64,000 nt of DNA, taken from positions 11,868,017 to 11,932,016 of the forward strand of contig NC_134509.1 of assembly GCF_027942865.1 (NCBI RefSeq), given 5' to 3'. The notes below the pieces were generated by a model. The model was not told the DNA's origin, did no database searches, and was given only the letters and a program-made list of their open reading frames with translations. Below are positions 52,436 to 64,000 of the stretch, one piece after another. The position numbers and the translations under genes are program-made. This DNA is from Odontesthes bonariensis (taxonomy: Eukaryota > Chordata > Actinopteri > Atheriniformes > Atherinopsidae). Position 1 is the stretch's first letter. The number at the start of each line of letters is the position of its first letter.

Positions 52436-52890
52436 ACGCAGAGGAAGTCCCGCCTTCTCCGACCACCTAACGCCCTGATTGGCTCCAAGAGATGCCGTTC
52501 AAGTAACAGCCATGTCCAGGGTTTGGGCTGCGGGTCAGATGGGAAAGCATCGCTTTTTATCTCACCGTTACACCTTTGTGGATACTGAGCGGGTTGAGCT
52601 GGTGTACGCGCACATATTTGACGAACTTAACGCTCCTCTGCGGCTGCATCTGCGCCTTTTGCCAGGATGATGTTTATTATAGGACGATAAAAAGAAAAGA
52701 AAAGAAAAGAAAAAAAAAAAAAAAACAGACGGCGCGTTCGTCGAGGCATAAAAAAAAAGAAAAAAAAAGACAACCCAAAACATTAAAGGGTGTTTCCACC
52801 ACCAGGCTGTCAAACACAACAGGAACCGCAGGCTACATGTGATTCTTCCCCGTCGTGCGAACGTCGTTTGAAACAGAATCCATCCAGATG
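52436..52890 (+). promoter_or_regulatory. tspan5: tspan5 promoter and 5'UTR
   Basis: A CCAAT-type GATTGGCTCC lies at about 52477-52486, followed by moderately GC-rich DNA with an A-rich low-complexity stretch (52688-52770). Two adjacent ATGs precede SGKHFK; the second matches the usual family start. Confidence 0.45.
52688..52770 (+). repeat. A-rich AAAAG low-complexity stretch
   Basis: Repeated AAAAG units and A runs in the tspan5 5'UTR or promoter region. Confidence 0.85.
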
Positions 52891-53088
52891 ATGTCAGGAA
52901 AGCATTTCAAGGCTCACGAAGTGAGCTGCTGCATCAAATATTTCATCTTTGGATTCAACATCATATTCTGGGTAAGTCCCCTGTTTGCGACTTCGGGCCC
53001 TCGCGCAGCACACTGACATTTGATAGACGTGACACGGTTTGTTTGTGTGTCGTTTTGTGTTTCAGTCGGTCCTCATCGGACACAAAGG

Positions 53089-53123
<35 letters not shown>

Positions 53124-55181
53124 GGGGGGGGGGGTCTGGGTCATCTCTGCAGTGCTCTCTCGGTGCACTTGCTCCCTCTGTCACCTATCATCAGCACGCC
53201 TTGGCTTTGTGTTACCGTAGCCTCTCGGTGATGTTTGGGCAGGAAAAGGAGCACTCGGGGCTGTCATCATCTCTGATGCCCCTTTACTGTGTGAAACCGC
53301 GGCCAAGGCAAACAAACGCCTCCTCCCGAGCCCGGGACCCACAGTGACTCTGCGGGCCACCTGGTGGCCTGCTGTTTCATCACTGGGAAGAAGGAACCGT
53401 GTCATTCCCGTTCTGTTGGGGCCCTCACTGTGTGTAACACGTTTCATTTGACGATTCAATTTTCTAAAGAACTTAAGATCGACAAAAAAGGGGGTTAGAA
53501 ACCGGACATGAAAGGCAATAGATTCATTGATCATTTGACAGATAGAAAACTAGTACAGTTTGCTCAAGGTTTGAAAATGTGAGTGTTCACCGCTTCTCCA
53601 GTGGTCATATTAAAGTAAGATTGTTGTTGATGGGGAAAAAAATGTTGTCACCTCGTACAAAACAACCCAACTCTGCTGCATAATCGGCTGATTGGAAGAT
53701 ATAAACCATGTAGGTGCTTTGTCTAGAAGGGTTTCACTTTTCGAACAGCCCAAAATCTAATCTACAATGTTGTTGTTGAACTGTTTTGGATATTTGGTCA
53801 ACCATTTTCTTACAATTAACAATCCCAGTTTCTGATATGTTCAATTTCTTGAACATAATTTCTGCATAGTGTTCCACTATGAAGTAAATATTGGTAAATA
53901 TTGGTTGGATTAGCAAATTATTGCATTCACTTTTAATACAGTGTCACAACTTTTTCTATATCTGGGGCTGTACTGTTTTTACATGCTTTAAGTGTTTTTT
54001 TTTTAAGAAAGTATAACAAGAAAGTAATGGCAGCAGTCACCATATACAGCATTGCCCACAGTGACTTCTTTCCACAACAGACATATAGTTTTATTTTGCC
54101 AGTGCTGCTGTGATTAATTGTGGCAATGGGAATAATTTGTGTGTCCGATTAAAGCATAACAAAGTCATGGGGATTAGCGTGAATGAGGACTTAAGTTAAT
54201 TCAGTTGTCAGTAGTTTTTAACGATTACATCTGAGACAGTCAATGATGTCTTCCAAGAAATTGACCGATTGGCTTGTTAAAAGGAGACTGTGGCACCGCT
54301 GTATAACCACTGCGTAACAAATTATAAGGCTAAAAATACTTAGATCTCAAAGATCAGTCACTGTAGGTGAGAGGGAAGACATAGGCAAGTCTTTTTGTGG
54401 CTCAGTCTGCCAATGACTCCCCAGAATATTTTACAATTAACTGTATATATCATTCGCAAAAGTTGGCTGTCCTGCTTTAATATCTGGCTCATAATCACTG
54501 TAAATAGCCTAATTCATTTGTATCTTATGTTTGGAAAAGAAAAAGTAAGTCCACATGTCCTCAGAGTTTGCATTAATGAATTGAATGTTTCTATTTGGAT
54601 AACATACTTTTTTTAAGGTAAACACAAAAAACTTGTGCTAACGAAAAAATGGACCAGACTCAGTGAATAATTCCCTATAATCCCTATAATATAGATCAGT
54701 GAGCAGTGCTGACCAACATGTCATTGGGGTCATCAGGTGGGAACCTCCTTTCATCAGTGTTTCGTCTAGTTGGCCCCACGACACCTCCAGGAGGCTAGAC
54801 ATACATAATGATTTCTCTTTTATTTTATTCTTATATTCTTTTGTTTGGCACTTTTTTTGGGTTGTTTTGATGGCGTTTTTTTGGTGGATTTAATGTGGTA
54901 AATGATCCTGTTTTCACGAAAAGGCATTTTTGGTTCAGTTTGGGGACAAAATGCAGTCACGTTTATATCAGAGCCCAGGGTGTCACAGAGGGGCATTGAA
55001 ATAAAATGATCTGTGTTATTAACTTGACCTGCTAATGGTTGTAATGTTGTGGCTGACTGATCTGGTTACTCTTTTTTTCTTTCCTTTTTTTTTTTACATT
55101 TTGTTTTTGTTTTTCCAATTACTGCATTTGCACCCTGCCAGTCACCAATCTGTTGCAAGGATATCACACACACACACACAC

Positions 55182-55222
<41 letters not shown>

Positions 55223-55225
55223 CAC

Positions 55226-55302
<77 letters not shown>

Positions 55303-55303
55303 C

Positions 55304-55359
<56 letters not shown>

Positions 55360-58300
55360 CCCACTTTGGAAGAGACAATTAAACTAACAATCTTTGAAGT
55401 GCGGGACAATACCTCAAGAGAACATGCAAGGCCCACTCTGGGTTTGAACCAGTAACCTTCTAGATGTGCTGTGAAATAACTAAACATTCCACCATTGTAC
55501 AACACTAGGGAGATATTCATTAAGATATTAATGCTTAATGCATTCACTAGGAGGCGAACTTAGTCATATTCATATATTGAAGATCTGTTATCATTCATTA
55601 TATCAACCGTTCTGTTATTAGCTATATTTTTAAATGCTTCCTCTTAGAGGAAAGTTTATCCATGTTTGTTAGCTTTTGTTAGTTTACTCAAATTACCTGC
55701 TCTGTATTTCTGTGTTGTATTTTTTCTGTGTTGTATTTTTTCTGTCTTTATGTAAAGCACATTGAGTTGCCTGTGGTATGAAATGCGCTATATAAATAAA
55801 TATTGATTGATTGATTGATTTGATTCAATTTCCAAATTGAACAATTTTTATTAAAACTAAATAAAAGTCCAATGTAAGCGTAAAAAAGTAATGTGAAACA
55901 TCCGCTACAAGTTGTCAAAGCTCAGGACTAAAAATTAGATAAAGATGACATTTTCCCTGTTTCTTTATATGACATCTGTCAAAGTGCTACTAGCAAGTGA
56001 GGGGTTTATCGAAAGAGGTCAATTCTTCACAAATTGAAAACGTATTAGCAATAGACTGTATTTATGAAAGCCTTACAGTAAAGTTAGTATTTGTGCATTT
56101 CAGTTTAAAGCTCAAAAGGCAATTAGTGAATTCATGTAACAGTTATAAGCATGTTACAAAAGTGTTTTTCACACACAAATTGCTATATAATGTTAAATTG
56201 CAATACTATGATAAAAAACGTATGTAATTATGATACCTGCTTTCGAATCCTCAAACTTCTACGTTGTAGGTGGAAACTCGTACAGTTATAATGCATTGAG
56301 GCTGTTTAAAGATGCCTTTTAGTCGGGGAGCCTCCTACTGATTCTGCTAACTGAGATGAGAATATTTAGCTATGGACCACGGCCAGGAAAATCTTTCAGT
56401 GCTTCTGTGTGATGAGCACATGTTGAAGTTGCAGCAAAATAACCCAGCTCTCATTTCTTCTATCCGTCAGTTCCTCGGATTGGCGTTCCTTGGCATCGGG
56501 TTGTGGGCATGGAGTGAAAAGGTAGGCTCTCTACAGAATATCAGAGCTATTAGAGGTTTCATTGACCAGTTGCGTGTTTCTTTTTCTTTTTTTTCTTTTT
56601 TTTCACACATTGACATCTGCAAATGATCAGCAGATGATCAGCAGATCATGCATGCATTTCTTTCACCCGTCTGTCTACATGGAATGCCGAAGAGGCTTTA
56701 CTGAATCAGAAAGGAATGTCGTGTTTTCCTGTGGGACGCCGTTGTGAACAATGGATTCTGAGGATGGTAGATGTGATGAATTTCACAGATTCACTCATTG
56801 TGGTGCTTTCTTTTCGGGGGGACACAGACAGAGAGTCTACTAAGAGGGCTGACTTTCACAGAAGAACATTTGTCGGAATATTCGCTCTTGATTCTCGCTT
56901 CATTCTACACATTGAATTGACACTGGTTTATTTTTATTTTTATGATGTTATGATATATAGTCATTTTATGATTTAGGGGTTTATATATTTATTGTACCCA
57001 AGGTCATGGCTTGAAATGTCTTCATGAATTAGACCTACTGGCTATGAAGGCAAAGTCTTTTTTTCTTTTCTTTAAAGGAAGTACAAATCCTCAGATTTAA
57101 GATGCTGGAACCAGAGACTCTAATTTTCCTATCAACAGTTGAAGTCTGTTGCCACTGTTATATCCTCATTTAACTCTAAATGTTAGTTTTGCACAAAAAC
57201 TGAAAACAGAGAGACAGCATGCCAGGGTGAGTCGTAGTGTCTTTGTTCTTTAGTAGAGGTCTAGCTTGCTGTCATGTGCAACAAGTGATGTGCCGCCATA
57301 CCGTCACAAACCACTCAAAAAGTTATTTTTGGAATAACTTATTTGACCATGTACAGCACGTAGTGGGCTGCCTAGTGGGTTTATTAAGTAGCATTAGCAT
57401 AGTAGCTGTGTGAGTTGGTCACTCATTTAATGGTGAGTTAGCAGTTAACATTAGAACCCCCTTCAAGCTAACCAAGAAAATACACTATGCAGTTAGTTTG
57501 AATAAAGACGTGGAATTATGATTCGATTTTTTTATCCTACCTCACTTTGAATGCCTTGGCCCCTATAACACCCTGTCCTGAAATCCTTTAATTCTCCAGG
57601 GTGTTCTCTCCAACATCTCGTCCATCACTGACCTGGGGGGCTTCGACCCTGTATGGCTCTTCCTGGTGGTGGGAGGTGTAATGTTCATCCTCGGTTTTGC
57701 TGGTTGTATTGGGGCGCTGAGAGAAAACTCTTTCCTGCTCAAGTTTGTACGTTACCCAAAGGCATTCTCAGAGATTCATCTCATCCCTGGTTTCTTAATA
57801 TTACTTGTTGAATAAATACAATTGTTTTCTTTTTTTTTATTCTTTATTTCAGTTCTCCGTGTTTTTGGGCATCATCTTCTTTCTGGAGCTGACTGCAGGA
57901 GTCCTGGCCTTTGTCTTTAAAGACTGGATCAAGGATCAGCTCAACTTTTTCATTAACAACAATATCCGTGCCTACAGAGATGACATTGATCTGCAGAACC
58001 TGATCGACTTCACTCAGGAATATGTGAGCATGGTGTTTTTTTTTTCTATTCCCTCTACTGATTTCACGCTATTTTTGTGTTGAGCTGCTGAATATGGTTT
58101 CTTTGTGTTTTTTTAACCTTGCAGTGGGAGTGCTGTGGCGCTTTTGGAGCTGACGACTGGAATTTGAATATCTACTTTAACTGCACTGATTCCAACCCGA
58201 GCCGTGAGAAATGCGGAGTGCCGTTTTCCTGCTGCACCAAAGATCCAGCTGTATGTCTTCCTATTTTACAGACAGTTCACTCCTTAATGGTACAGCACAA

Positions 58301-60549
58301 CCAGCCAGTGGGTGTAATTTGCTGGGGGTTTTTTGTTTGTGGGTTTTATTTTTGTTTCTTTTATTTATTTATTTATTTATGTTTTGTTTTTTGTTTTTTA
58401 GATTTGGAATTCAAACTGAGTACAGGCTGCTAGTAGTTGCTGGTAGTTTTGAAAGTCTCTTGAAAGATAGCTTTGTTATATGTGTCCTCCAGAAGGCTGT
58501 CTGAAGATGGCAACTGTCATGGCTCGCTTCCAACAGGATATTCAGGCCACAGTGTTTAGTCCTCTCAGACTCTGCGAGCAAAGCACAGTCTGAAAACGGA
58601 TGGGAGGAGACCTTGAGCAGGGAGTTTTTTTGGCAGAAAATTGCTCTTACTGCTGCTCACTCTGCATAGCAGTGACACCACTCTGCTTCATCTGAAAGTA
58701 CTATTGCTTCCCTTCAGTGAAAGTTGCCTGGAGAATTTATTTTATTTATTTTTTTTGCTGACCTGAGGACATGCTGTCCAAGGTTATGCTCTGAGAAATG
58801 CATGGATACACAATGGTTGTTGAATAATATAAGAGGTATCACTAATGGCTGAATTCCATGAAGAGGGGAGAGGTTAAGAAGTTTTTTAAATTTAGCAAAT
58901 ACGTAGGCACATTTAAAAAAATATATATATATAATAAATTGTTGTTTCAATGTAAAGTCCATCACAGCAATTATTTAAACAACAAAATAACTCCCTGAAA
59001 ATAGGTCTTTTATCCATCCCTTATCAAACTAACCATCTTATCTTCACAGGAGGATGTCATTAACACGCAGTGTGGATACGACATCCGCGCAAAAACAGTG
59101 AGTTACACACAAATTACTTTACTAAACTGAACTCATCATCCATTAGGTAACAAGGGTTGCAAAAGAGCCTAGAAAGCTGAAACTATGGCTTTTTTGTGGC
59201 TCTTTTGCTTCAGTTGGGTGTATTGGGCTGCATGAGGTCATCAGCTACTCCACCCTGGTCACAATATTCCTCTTTCAGTATGTTTCTCACCTTCTCTCTC
59301 TTCAAAACATAGCAGCTGGCTCTCCATCAATACTTAAGGCGGTGTGGTATTACTCATGCAGCAGCAATGTAATGCGAATTGAGCCCCTCCCCCCACCATT
59401 AGCTTTGGCTGTACTCCACGGCAGCATAATGTAAGAAAGAAAAGGCAATGTTTGTTCTCTTGACTTCACATGTGATCTCCAGCGAAGCAGTTTTCCGAGT
59501 CGGATGTGGAAAAACAGTGAGCAACTGAATAATCTTTTAGAGATTCTACAGTTGGGGAGAAAACCAGAAGATGGAACACTCTCATGTGCTCCCTTTTAAA
59601 ACGACTATGTTGTCAAGAATTGCAAAGCAAAAGTCAGTTTCAGCTCTGTTACACTGTAAGGCAAAAGTCATTTTCAGTTCTGTTACACTGTAAGGCAAAA
59701 GTCAGTTTCAGTTCTGTTACACTGTAAGGCAAAAGTCAGTTTCAGTTCTGTTACACTGTAAGGCAAAAGTCAGTTTCAGCTCTGTTACACTGTAAGGCAA
59801 AAGTCAGTTTCAGCTCTGTTACACTGTAAGGCAAAAGTCAGTTTCAGTTCTGTTACACTGTAAGGCAAAAGTCAGTTTCAGCTCTGTTACACTGTAAGGC
59901 AAAAGTCAGTTTCAGTTCTGTTACACTGTAAGGCAAAAGTCAGTTTCAGCTCTGTTACACTGTAAGGCAAAAGTCAGTTTCAGTTCTGTTACACTGTAAG
60001 GCAAAAGTCAGTTTCAGCTCTGTTACACTGTAAGGCAAAAGTCAGTTTCAGTTCTGTTACACTGTAAGGCAAAAGTCAGTTTCAGCTCTGTTACACTGTA
60101 AGGCAAAAGTCAGTTTCAGCTCTGTTACACTGTAAGGCAAAAGTCAGTTTCAGTTCTGTTACACTGTAAGGCAAAAGTCAGTTTCAGCTCTGGTCCTCTG
60201 TGAAGCAAAAGTCGAAACCTTTCACCTGCATTTGATTGCTCGGCTGTAGCACTGGCCTGACATGCGACTGTTTTGTCAGGACTCGGAGCAGAGGACCTTC
60301 ATCTACATCAAAGGTTGCGTCCCACAGTTTGAGAAGTGGCTTCAAGACAACCTGACCGTGGTGGCGGGCATCTTTATTGGAATTGCCTTGTTGCAGGTGG
60401 GCAAGTGTGAACGGTTTGTACTTGCATCCGACCCTTTCCATGTTTCATCTACCCTGACATTTTTGTTTTGTTTCTGGTTTTAGATTTTTGGCATCTGTCT
60501 AGCGCAGAATCTGGTGAGCGACATTGAAGCAGTCAGAGAGAGTTGGTAG
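52891..60549 (+). CDS. tspan5: tetraspanin-5 (TspanC8 subgroup)
   Basis: Four-pass membrane protein. TspanC8 members escort ADAM10 from the ER and shape Notch and cadherin shedding. Exons: 52891-52971, 56471-56521, 57600-57746, 57853-58023, 58125-58250, 59050-59097, 60280-60396, 60484-60549, about 268 residues. Signature: MSGKHFKAHEVSCCIKYFIF, AFLGIGLWAWSEKG, DPVWLFLVVGGVMF, the large loop with ECCGAFGADDWN, CGVPFSCC, TQCGYD and KGCVPQFEKW (eight cysteines), then the fourth helix (FGICLAQNLVSDIEAV) and the end RESW. Every intron is GT-AG in phase. It is closer to TSPAN5 than to TSPAN17 or TSPAN14 by the N-terminus and loop. Whether it is the a or b teleost copy is not decidable here. Confidence 0.96.
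53091..53134 (+). repeat. (GT)15 followed by G14
   Basis: GT dinucleotide microsatellite running into a poly(G) tract, about 120 bp after tspan5 exon 1. Confidence 0.95.
53135..55160. other. tspan5 intron 1, first half
   Basis: No exon or repeat family recognised apart from T-runs. Confidence 0.4.
55165..55356 (+). repeat. (CA)n microsatellite, about 192 bp
   Basis: About 96 CA units interrupted by several CG steps. Alternating purine-pyrimidine DNA of this length can adopt Z-DNA. All ORFs over it are artefacts. Confidence 0.97.
55690..55830 (+). mobile_element. LINE-type 3' tail with (ATTG)n end
   Basis: GTAAAGCACATTGAGTTGCC, ATGCGCTATATAAATAAA and the ending ATTGATTGATTGATTGATT match the common fish L2/CR1-like 3' tail. 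5' truncated to about 140 bp. Confidence 0.7.
55831..56468. other. tspan5 intron 1, end
   Basis: AT-rich, nothing recognised. Confidence 0.4.
56522..57590. other. tspan5 intron 2
   Basis: A short direct duplication GATCAGCAGATGATCAGCAG lies near 56625. No exon or repeat family recognised. Confidence 0.4.
58251..59045. other. tspan5 intron 5
   Basis: Contains a (TTTA)n run near 58360 and an AT run near 58920. No exon found. Confidence 0.4.
59623..60213 (+). repeat. 34-bp minisatellite, about 17 units
   Basis: The unit is AAGGCAAAAGTCAGTTTCAG followed by YTCTGTTACACTGT. It is almost perfect except for one C/T position and a GTCATT variant in the second unit. It ends with degenerate TCTGGTCCTCTGTGAAGC, 66 bp before tspan5 exon 7. 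The C/T variant alternates in the middle units, so a 68-bp higher-order unit exists. Confidence 0.97.
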
Positions 60550-63225
60550 GTGGCAGCAGTTCAGTTATATACGCTCAAGTTATTTTGGGACAAATCTAAC
60601 GGTGAAAAAAGAAAGAAAAAAGGTTGTGTTGTAAGATGTAATTCCTCAAATCTAGGTATAGATTACACCTTTGATCCAAACATGACATTCTTGTACAAGT
60701 GGTCATAGAAGGAGGTTTCTTTCGTTAATTTACACTTATATTTTATATTTTATAAGTTGGAGGTCCAGTTCACAAATCGCCTAGTTTTTAAGCAAAACTC
60801 AATGTTGAAATCCTGGTTGGATTTTAGCACGTTGTACAGCCTTCGGTTGTGCATCTTACATATTTACTGCGGTTTGTGGGAAATATAGAATAAGTAATAA
60901 TGACTAAACTGCTTGGACTAAAATTAGTCTAAATTTACCCAAAGATATCCATGGCTAAATGTGGGTCATGACAAGACATGACAGTCGGAGACGAGTCACG
61001 GAAAGAAACCCAGAGGACCTCTGGTGGAGGGTGTTTGTAACGGGAAAATAAACATGACTCAGAGCAAAACTTGGACAATCCTATGTTTTTGTTGGTTTTT
61101 TTTTTTGGGGGGGGGGTGTTGGTATATGACCAAAACTAAGAAAACTTGCTTCAGCTCTGTGTCCTATTTAGTGACGATTAGATGAAGTTATTTAGCTAAA
61201 CTAAGGTGGTGACTGTAGAAAATACAACATTTGCTGTGCTTTGATGGAGAGTTAAGAACAGCTTTAATGTGTGTGCGTGTGCTTCAGCTTTATTGGGCCT
61301 TACACGCCTTGCAGGTAGATGAAGCTGAGCCCAAAAGCTAAACTCTACTTTGCGGGGCTGCAAGCTGGTCTTGTTTTGATTCTGGATTTGAATTCCTTAC
61401 TTTTTTGCACCCGTTTCTAAATCTGCTTCTTTTTTTTTTTCCATACAGTTTGTTCACCTAAGACCCCCAAGAAAGTTTTCAATTGCAAGAAGGATGTGAC
61501 TGGTAATCACTGACAGTGACACTTTCATCAGTCACACCTATAAGTTATTCATCCTCTTTTCCCTTTTTGTGTATTGACATGTTTTATTTATTCTTTTTTT
61601 TTTCAGGAGTTTGGACGCCAGTAGCAACGAGAAGACTCCCCTCCAAATGTAAATAGTAAATTAAGAATTACTTTCAGAGTTTTTTTGTTTTTTTTCTTTT
61701 TAGATGAAGCGTAACCGTTGAAATGTAACGTAGATCTGATGCAGTCTAACACAATCAAATACAGGTCAAATTCATCACAGTACATGCAGCTCTGGTAGTA
61801 TAAGGCTGTGTGCAGGAAAATGAAGACGGAAACGACTGTTGCACATCGAAAATGAAAGAAAAGAGTTGAGGTTTTCTCTGAGGTAGTTCTTCATTAATAA
61901 AAGGGGGTCTTAGCTTTTGTAGTTTCACATCAGCAGTTTTTTTTTAGGAGCTGCATGGAAGGATCGTGTACAAAGAAGTGATTCTGGAAATGCACTGCAT
62001 GCCCATTGTCTGCTGATGGGACACTGGCTAACCTACATGTATTCAGTATTTTCAAAGATTTGTTTCACAGTGGCTGGGAAGCACTTTTTTTGAATGTTTA
62101 TTGGAATCTGCTTAAAGTTAATTGTGAGTTGATTACACTCGCCCAGTAACAGAGTTTTGTGAGACTGTAGTAATGTCATGAAGAAATGCGATGGATGTCG
62201 TAGGCCTTGTGATGTCGCAGCTCGAAAGGGACAGTGACAACAAATGTCCAATTACACTGATGTGATCAAAATGACCGCCTTAAGCACTTTAATGATCATG
62301 AAGGGAGAGATGAAGAGATGAACAGCCTGCAGCTGTTCAGTTTAATAAACCACACAAAGGGGCACTTTCCATTTAAAAAAAAAAAAAAAAAAAAAAAACT
62401 TTGACTCTCCACTTTTGTCACATGCTTTGTCCAAAAAGCAGCTTTGCAGAAAATGTCTTTCATCACATATGAACAGCGGTGCCATTTCTTGTAAATGATG
62501 TTCATAAGTGTTCAGTATTTTCGCTTTATTTTGAATCGTGGCTGTGTTGTTCCAGTGTTGAAAGCTGCCAGTGAAGGGTTAGTTCATTTCTGTTCATTTT
62601 TCATGTATTCACTGGAAAATGGGGACACGAGGGATTTTTCAAGGGTTACGCCAAACGCCATACTGCTTCCTCTTAGTGGCACTTAACAGGGTGTGCGAGT
62701 GACGCACAGCCTACTTACATGCAGTACTTGAAAGCAGAGCGTCCAGGCTCTGTCACCAGCAGTTTTTGTTGAAGTAGAATTTTGATAGGAGACAGCAGCA
62801 CCATGATGCATTTTGTTTTCTGTTCACCGTTAATGGGAGTATAAACTACCATCTTATGCAGAAGCAGCATGAAATCACAACCCGATTCCACAGAACTTTT
62901 CCTTTGCAGCCAAATCTTCTTATGTGAACTGAACATCCTTTACTTCCGAGTCTACATCCGTTGTTTTCTGAATCTCCCAGAGTAAGCTTTATAAAGCGAA
63001 CACGGTGTCAGATATCATTTTCATCTCACAGCTTCTTATAATTGTTGGTGTTTACGGATCGCTTTCTCACCACGTAGTGCCATATTTGTGATTTCTACAT
63101 ACTGCTAACTATGATTATGCTTCTTTTTTTCTTTTTCTTTTTCTTTTTTTCACCTGTACTATTCTTGTAAATAAATGGATCATGAGATGTAAATATACAT
63201 TATCGCTGAATAAATGTGGTTCTTT
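60550..63225 (+). other. tspan5: tspan5 3'UTR (inferred) with possible alternative terminal exons
   Basis: No other gene was recognised. Polyadenylation signals occur at about 61896 (AATAAAA), 63169 (AATAAA) and 63208 (GAATAAATG), the last pair being the likely main end. Two strong polypyrimidine-AG acceptors at 61448 and 61605 could define 3'UTR introns or alternative ends. A 24-A run lies at about 62374. Confidence 0.5.
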
Positions 63226-64000
63226 TTATCTTTTTGTCTGAGTTCATTTTGATTTTTGAGGTCATGTTTTGCTGTTCTTTACCACCCATGCTTCAAGTTT
63301 CACAACAATGCGTTCAGTTGAATGCAGCCTCCTCTCTAGATTAGTTGTGATTTGCTGCCGTCAAACTCGCTGCTTGCCTGGGAAATGTGTAAAAAATCAA
63401 AAGGAGAAAAAACCCAAGAAGAATACAGAAGAAATGAGAACCACCTTTTTGCTTATTGAATAAATATGTTTATTGATGCTGTTATTGAAAAACTTGAAGT
63501 TCAACTGAGTGAAAAAAGTGAAAAATAATGCACTCCCTCCATCTAGTGTTTGAAACAAATATTACTGCCATTCTCCGTGTTCCCTGCAGTTCTAAGCAAA
63601 CAACAGATTGGTCTGTCTGTGCTGATGAATGGAGGCCTTCACTTTACCTAAAAAACTCCCCACAACAGTTAACCAACAACAAAAAAAAACCTCATCTCTG
63701 CTCCTAAAAGGTGTTATTTTTGGAGGTTTTGTCATGAAGAAAACCTCTCATAGCATTAAAATGACTTGGCTGTGACTACACCCTTTGCTCATTCAGCAAA
63801 TGGGGATCTATGAATAAACTAATTTAGTCCTGCCTCCATCTCTACCCGCCAGATGAAGTCCTAGTGACAAGTCCCCGCTAACTTGTCATAGCTTGGCTCG
63901 CTTCTCATTTAATCAGTTCCTCACGGCACATTTGAATTAGCTGTAAAGCCTCACCCTGGAAGTAGCCATGTTTGGTTCTTCCAGTGTCATACGTAGAACA
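63226..64000. other. intergenic, nothing recognised
   Basis: Downstream of the tspan5 polyadenylation signals. Another AATAAA lies at about 63460. No gene start visible before the window end. Confidence 0.45.

Noticed and set aside
53181-53534. 117-codon minus-strand ORF in tspan5 intron 1
   Set aside because: No domain and no splice context; treated as chance.
55035-55547. Long ORFs of alternating His-Thr or Cys-Val
   Set aside because: They are translations of the CA microsatellite on both strands, with no other coding evidence.
56372-56470. Upstream in-frame ATG before tspan5 exon 2 (MDHGQENLSVLL...)
   Set aside because: The ORF runs through the exon 2 acceptor. The exon starts at 56471 by homology and by the TCCGTCAG acceptor, so the upstream part is intron.

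Overview
The window is nuclear DNA of a ray-finned (teleost) fish. It holds intron-rich vertebrate genes with GT-AG splicing, long CA repeats, and a typical fish mix of transposon remains (L2-, L1- and RTE-like LINEs, Harbinger, hAT, piggyBac-like, Tc1-like and ISL2EU-like pieces). Exons were called by reading the six frames against known protein families and checking splice-site phases by hand. No search was run.

Layout. 1-2990: intergenic DNA with an inverted L2-type LINE. 2991-17448 (minus): a strongly diverged four-domain T-type (Cav3-like) calcium channel alpha1 gene in about 23 small exons. Its introns hold eight copies of one ~415-bp inverted-repeat element, plus Harbinger, hAT, LINE and Tc1 remains. 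18040-20010: L1 and ISL2EU-like (THAP transposase plus YqaJ nuclease) fossils. 21055-22984 (plus): a perilipin of PLIN2/PLIN6 type. 23424-24431: a hAT remnant. 24614-29578 (minus): rps6, six coding exons, with repeated snoRNA-like segments in its introns. 31440-32340: an RTE-like LINE fragment. 33350-48011 (plus): acer2, six exons. 52891-60549 (plus): tspan5, eight exons, with a 34-bp minisatellite in intron 6 and a 3'UTR to about 63220.

The perilipin / rps6 / acer2 order resembles the human 9p22 neighbourhood (PLIN2, RPS6, ACER2), so this looks like a conserved vertebrate block. The flanking channel and tspan5 are not part of that human block as I know it. The products do not form one pathway: lipid-droplet coat, small ribosomal subunit protein, Golgi alkaline ceramidase, and a TspanC8 tetraspanin that handles ADAM10.

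The most unusual item is the channel gene. Exons for the domain I pore through the domain II voltage sensor are missing and replaced by an L1 fragment and a truncated MITE. The domain III selectivity-filter Asp is Asn, domain I S4 has lost two gating charges, one linker exon has a 1-nt homopolymer shift, two introns appear to be GC-AG, and the protein stops right after IVS6. Yet nearly all remaining exons keep phase and good splice sites. It is either a recently inactivated paralogue, a mis-assembled locus, or a highly derived Cav3-type channel.
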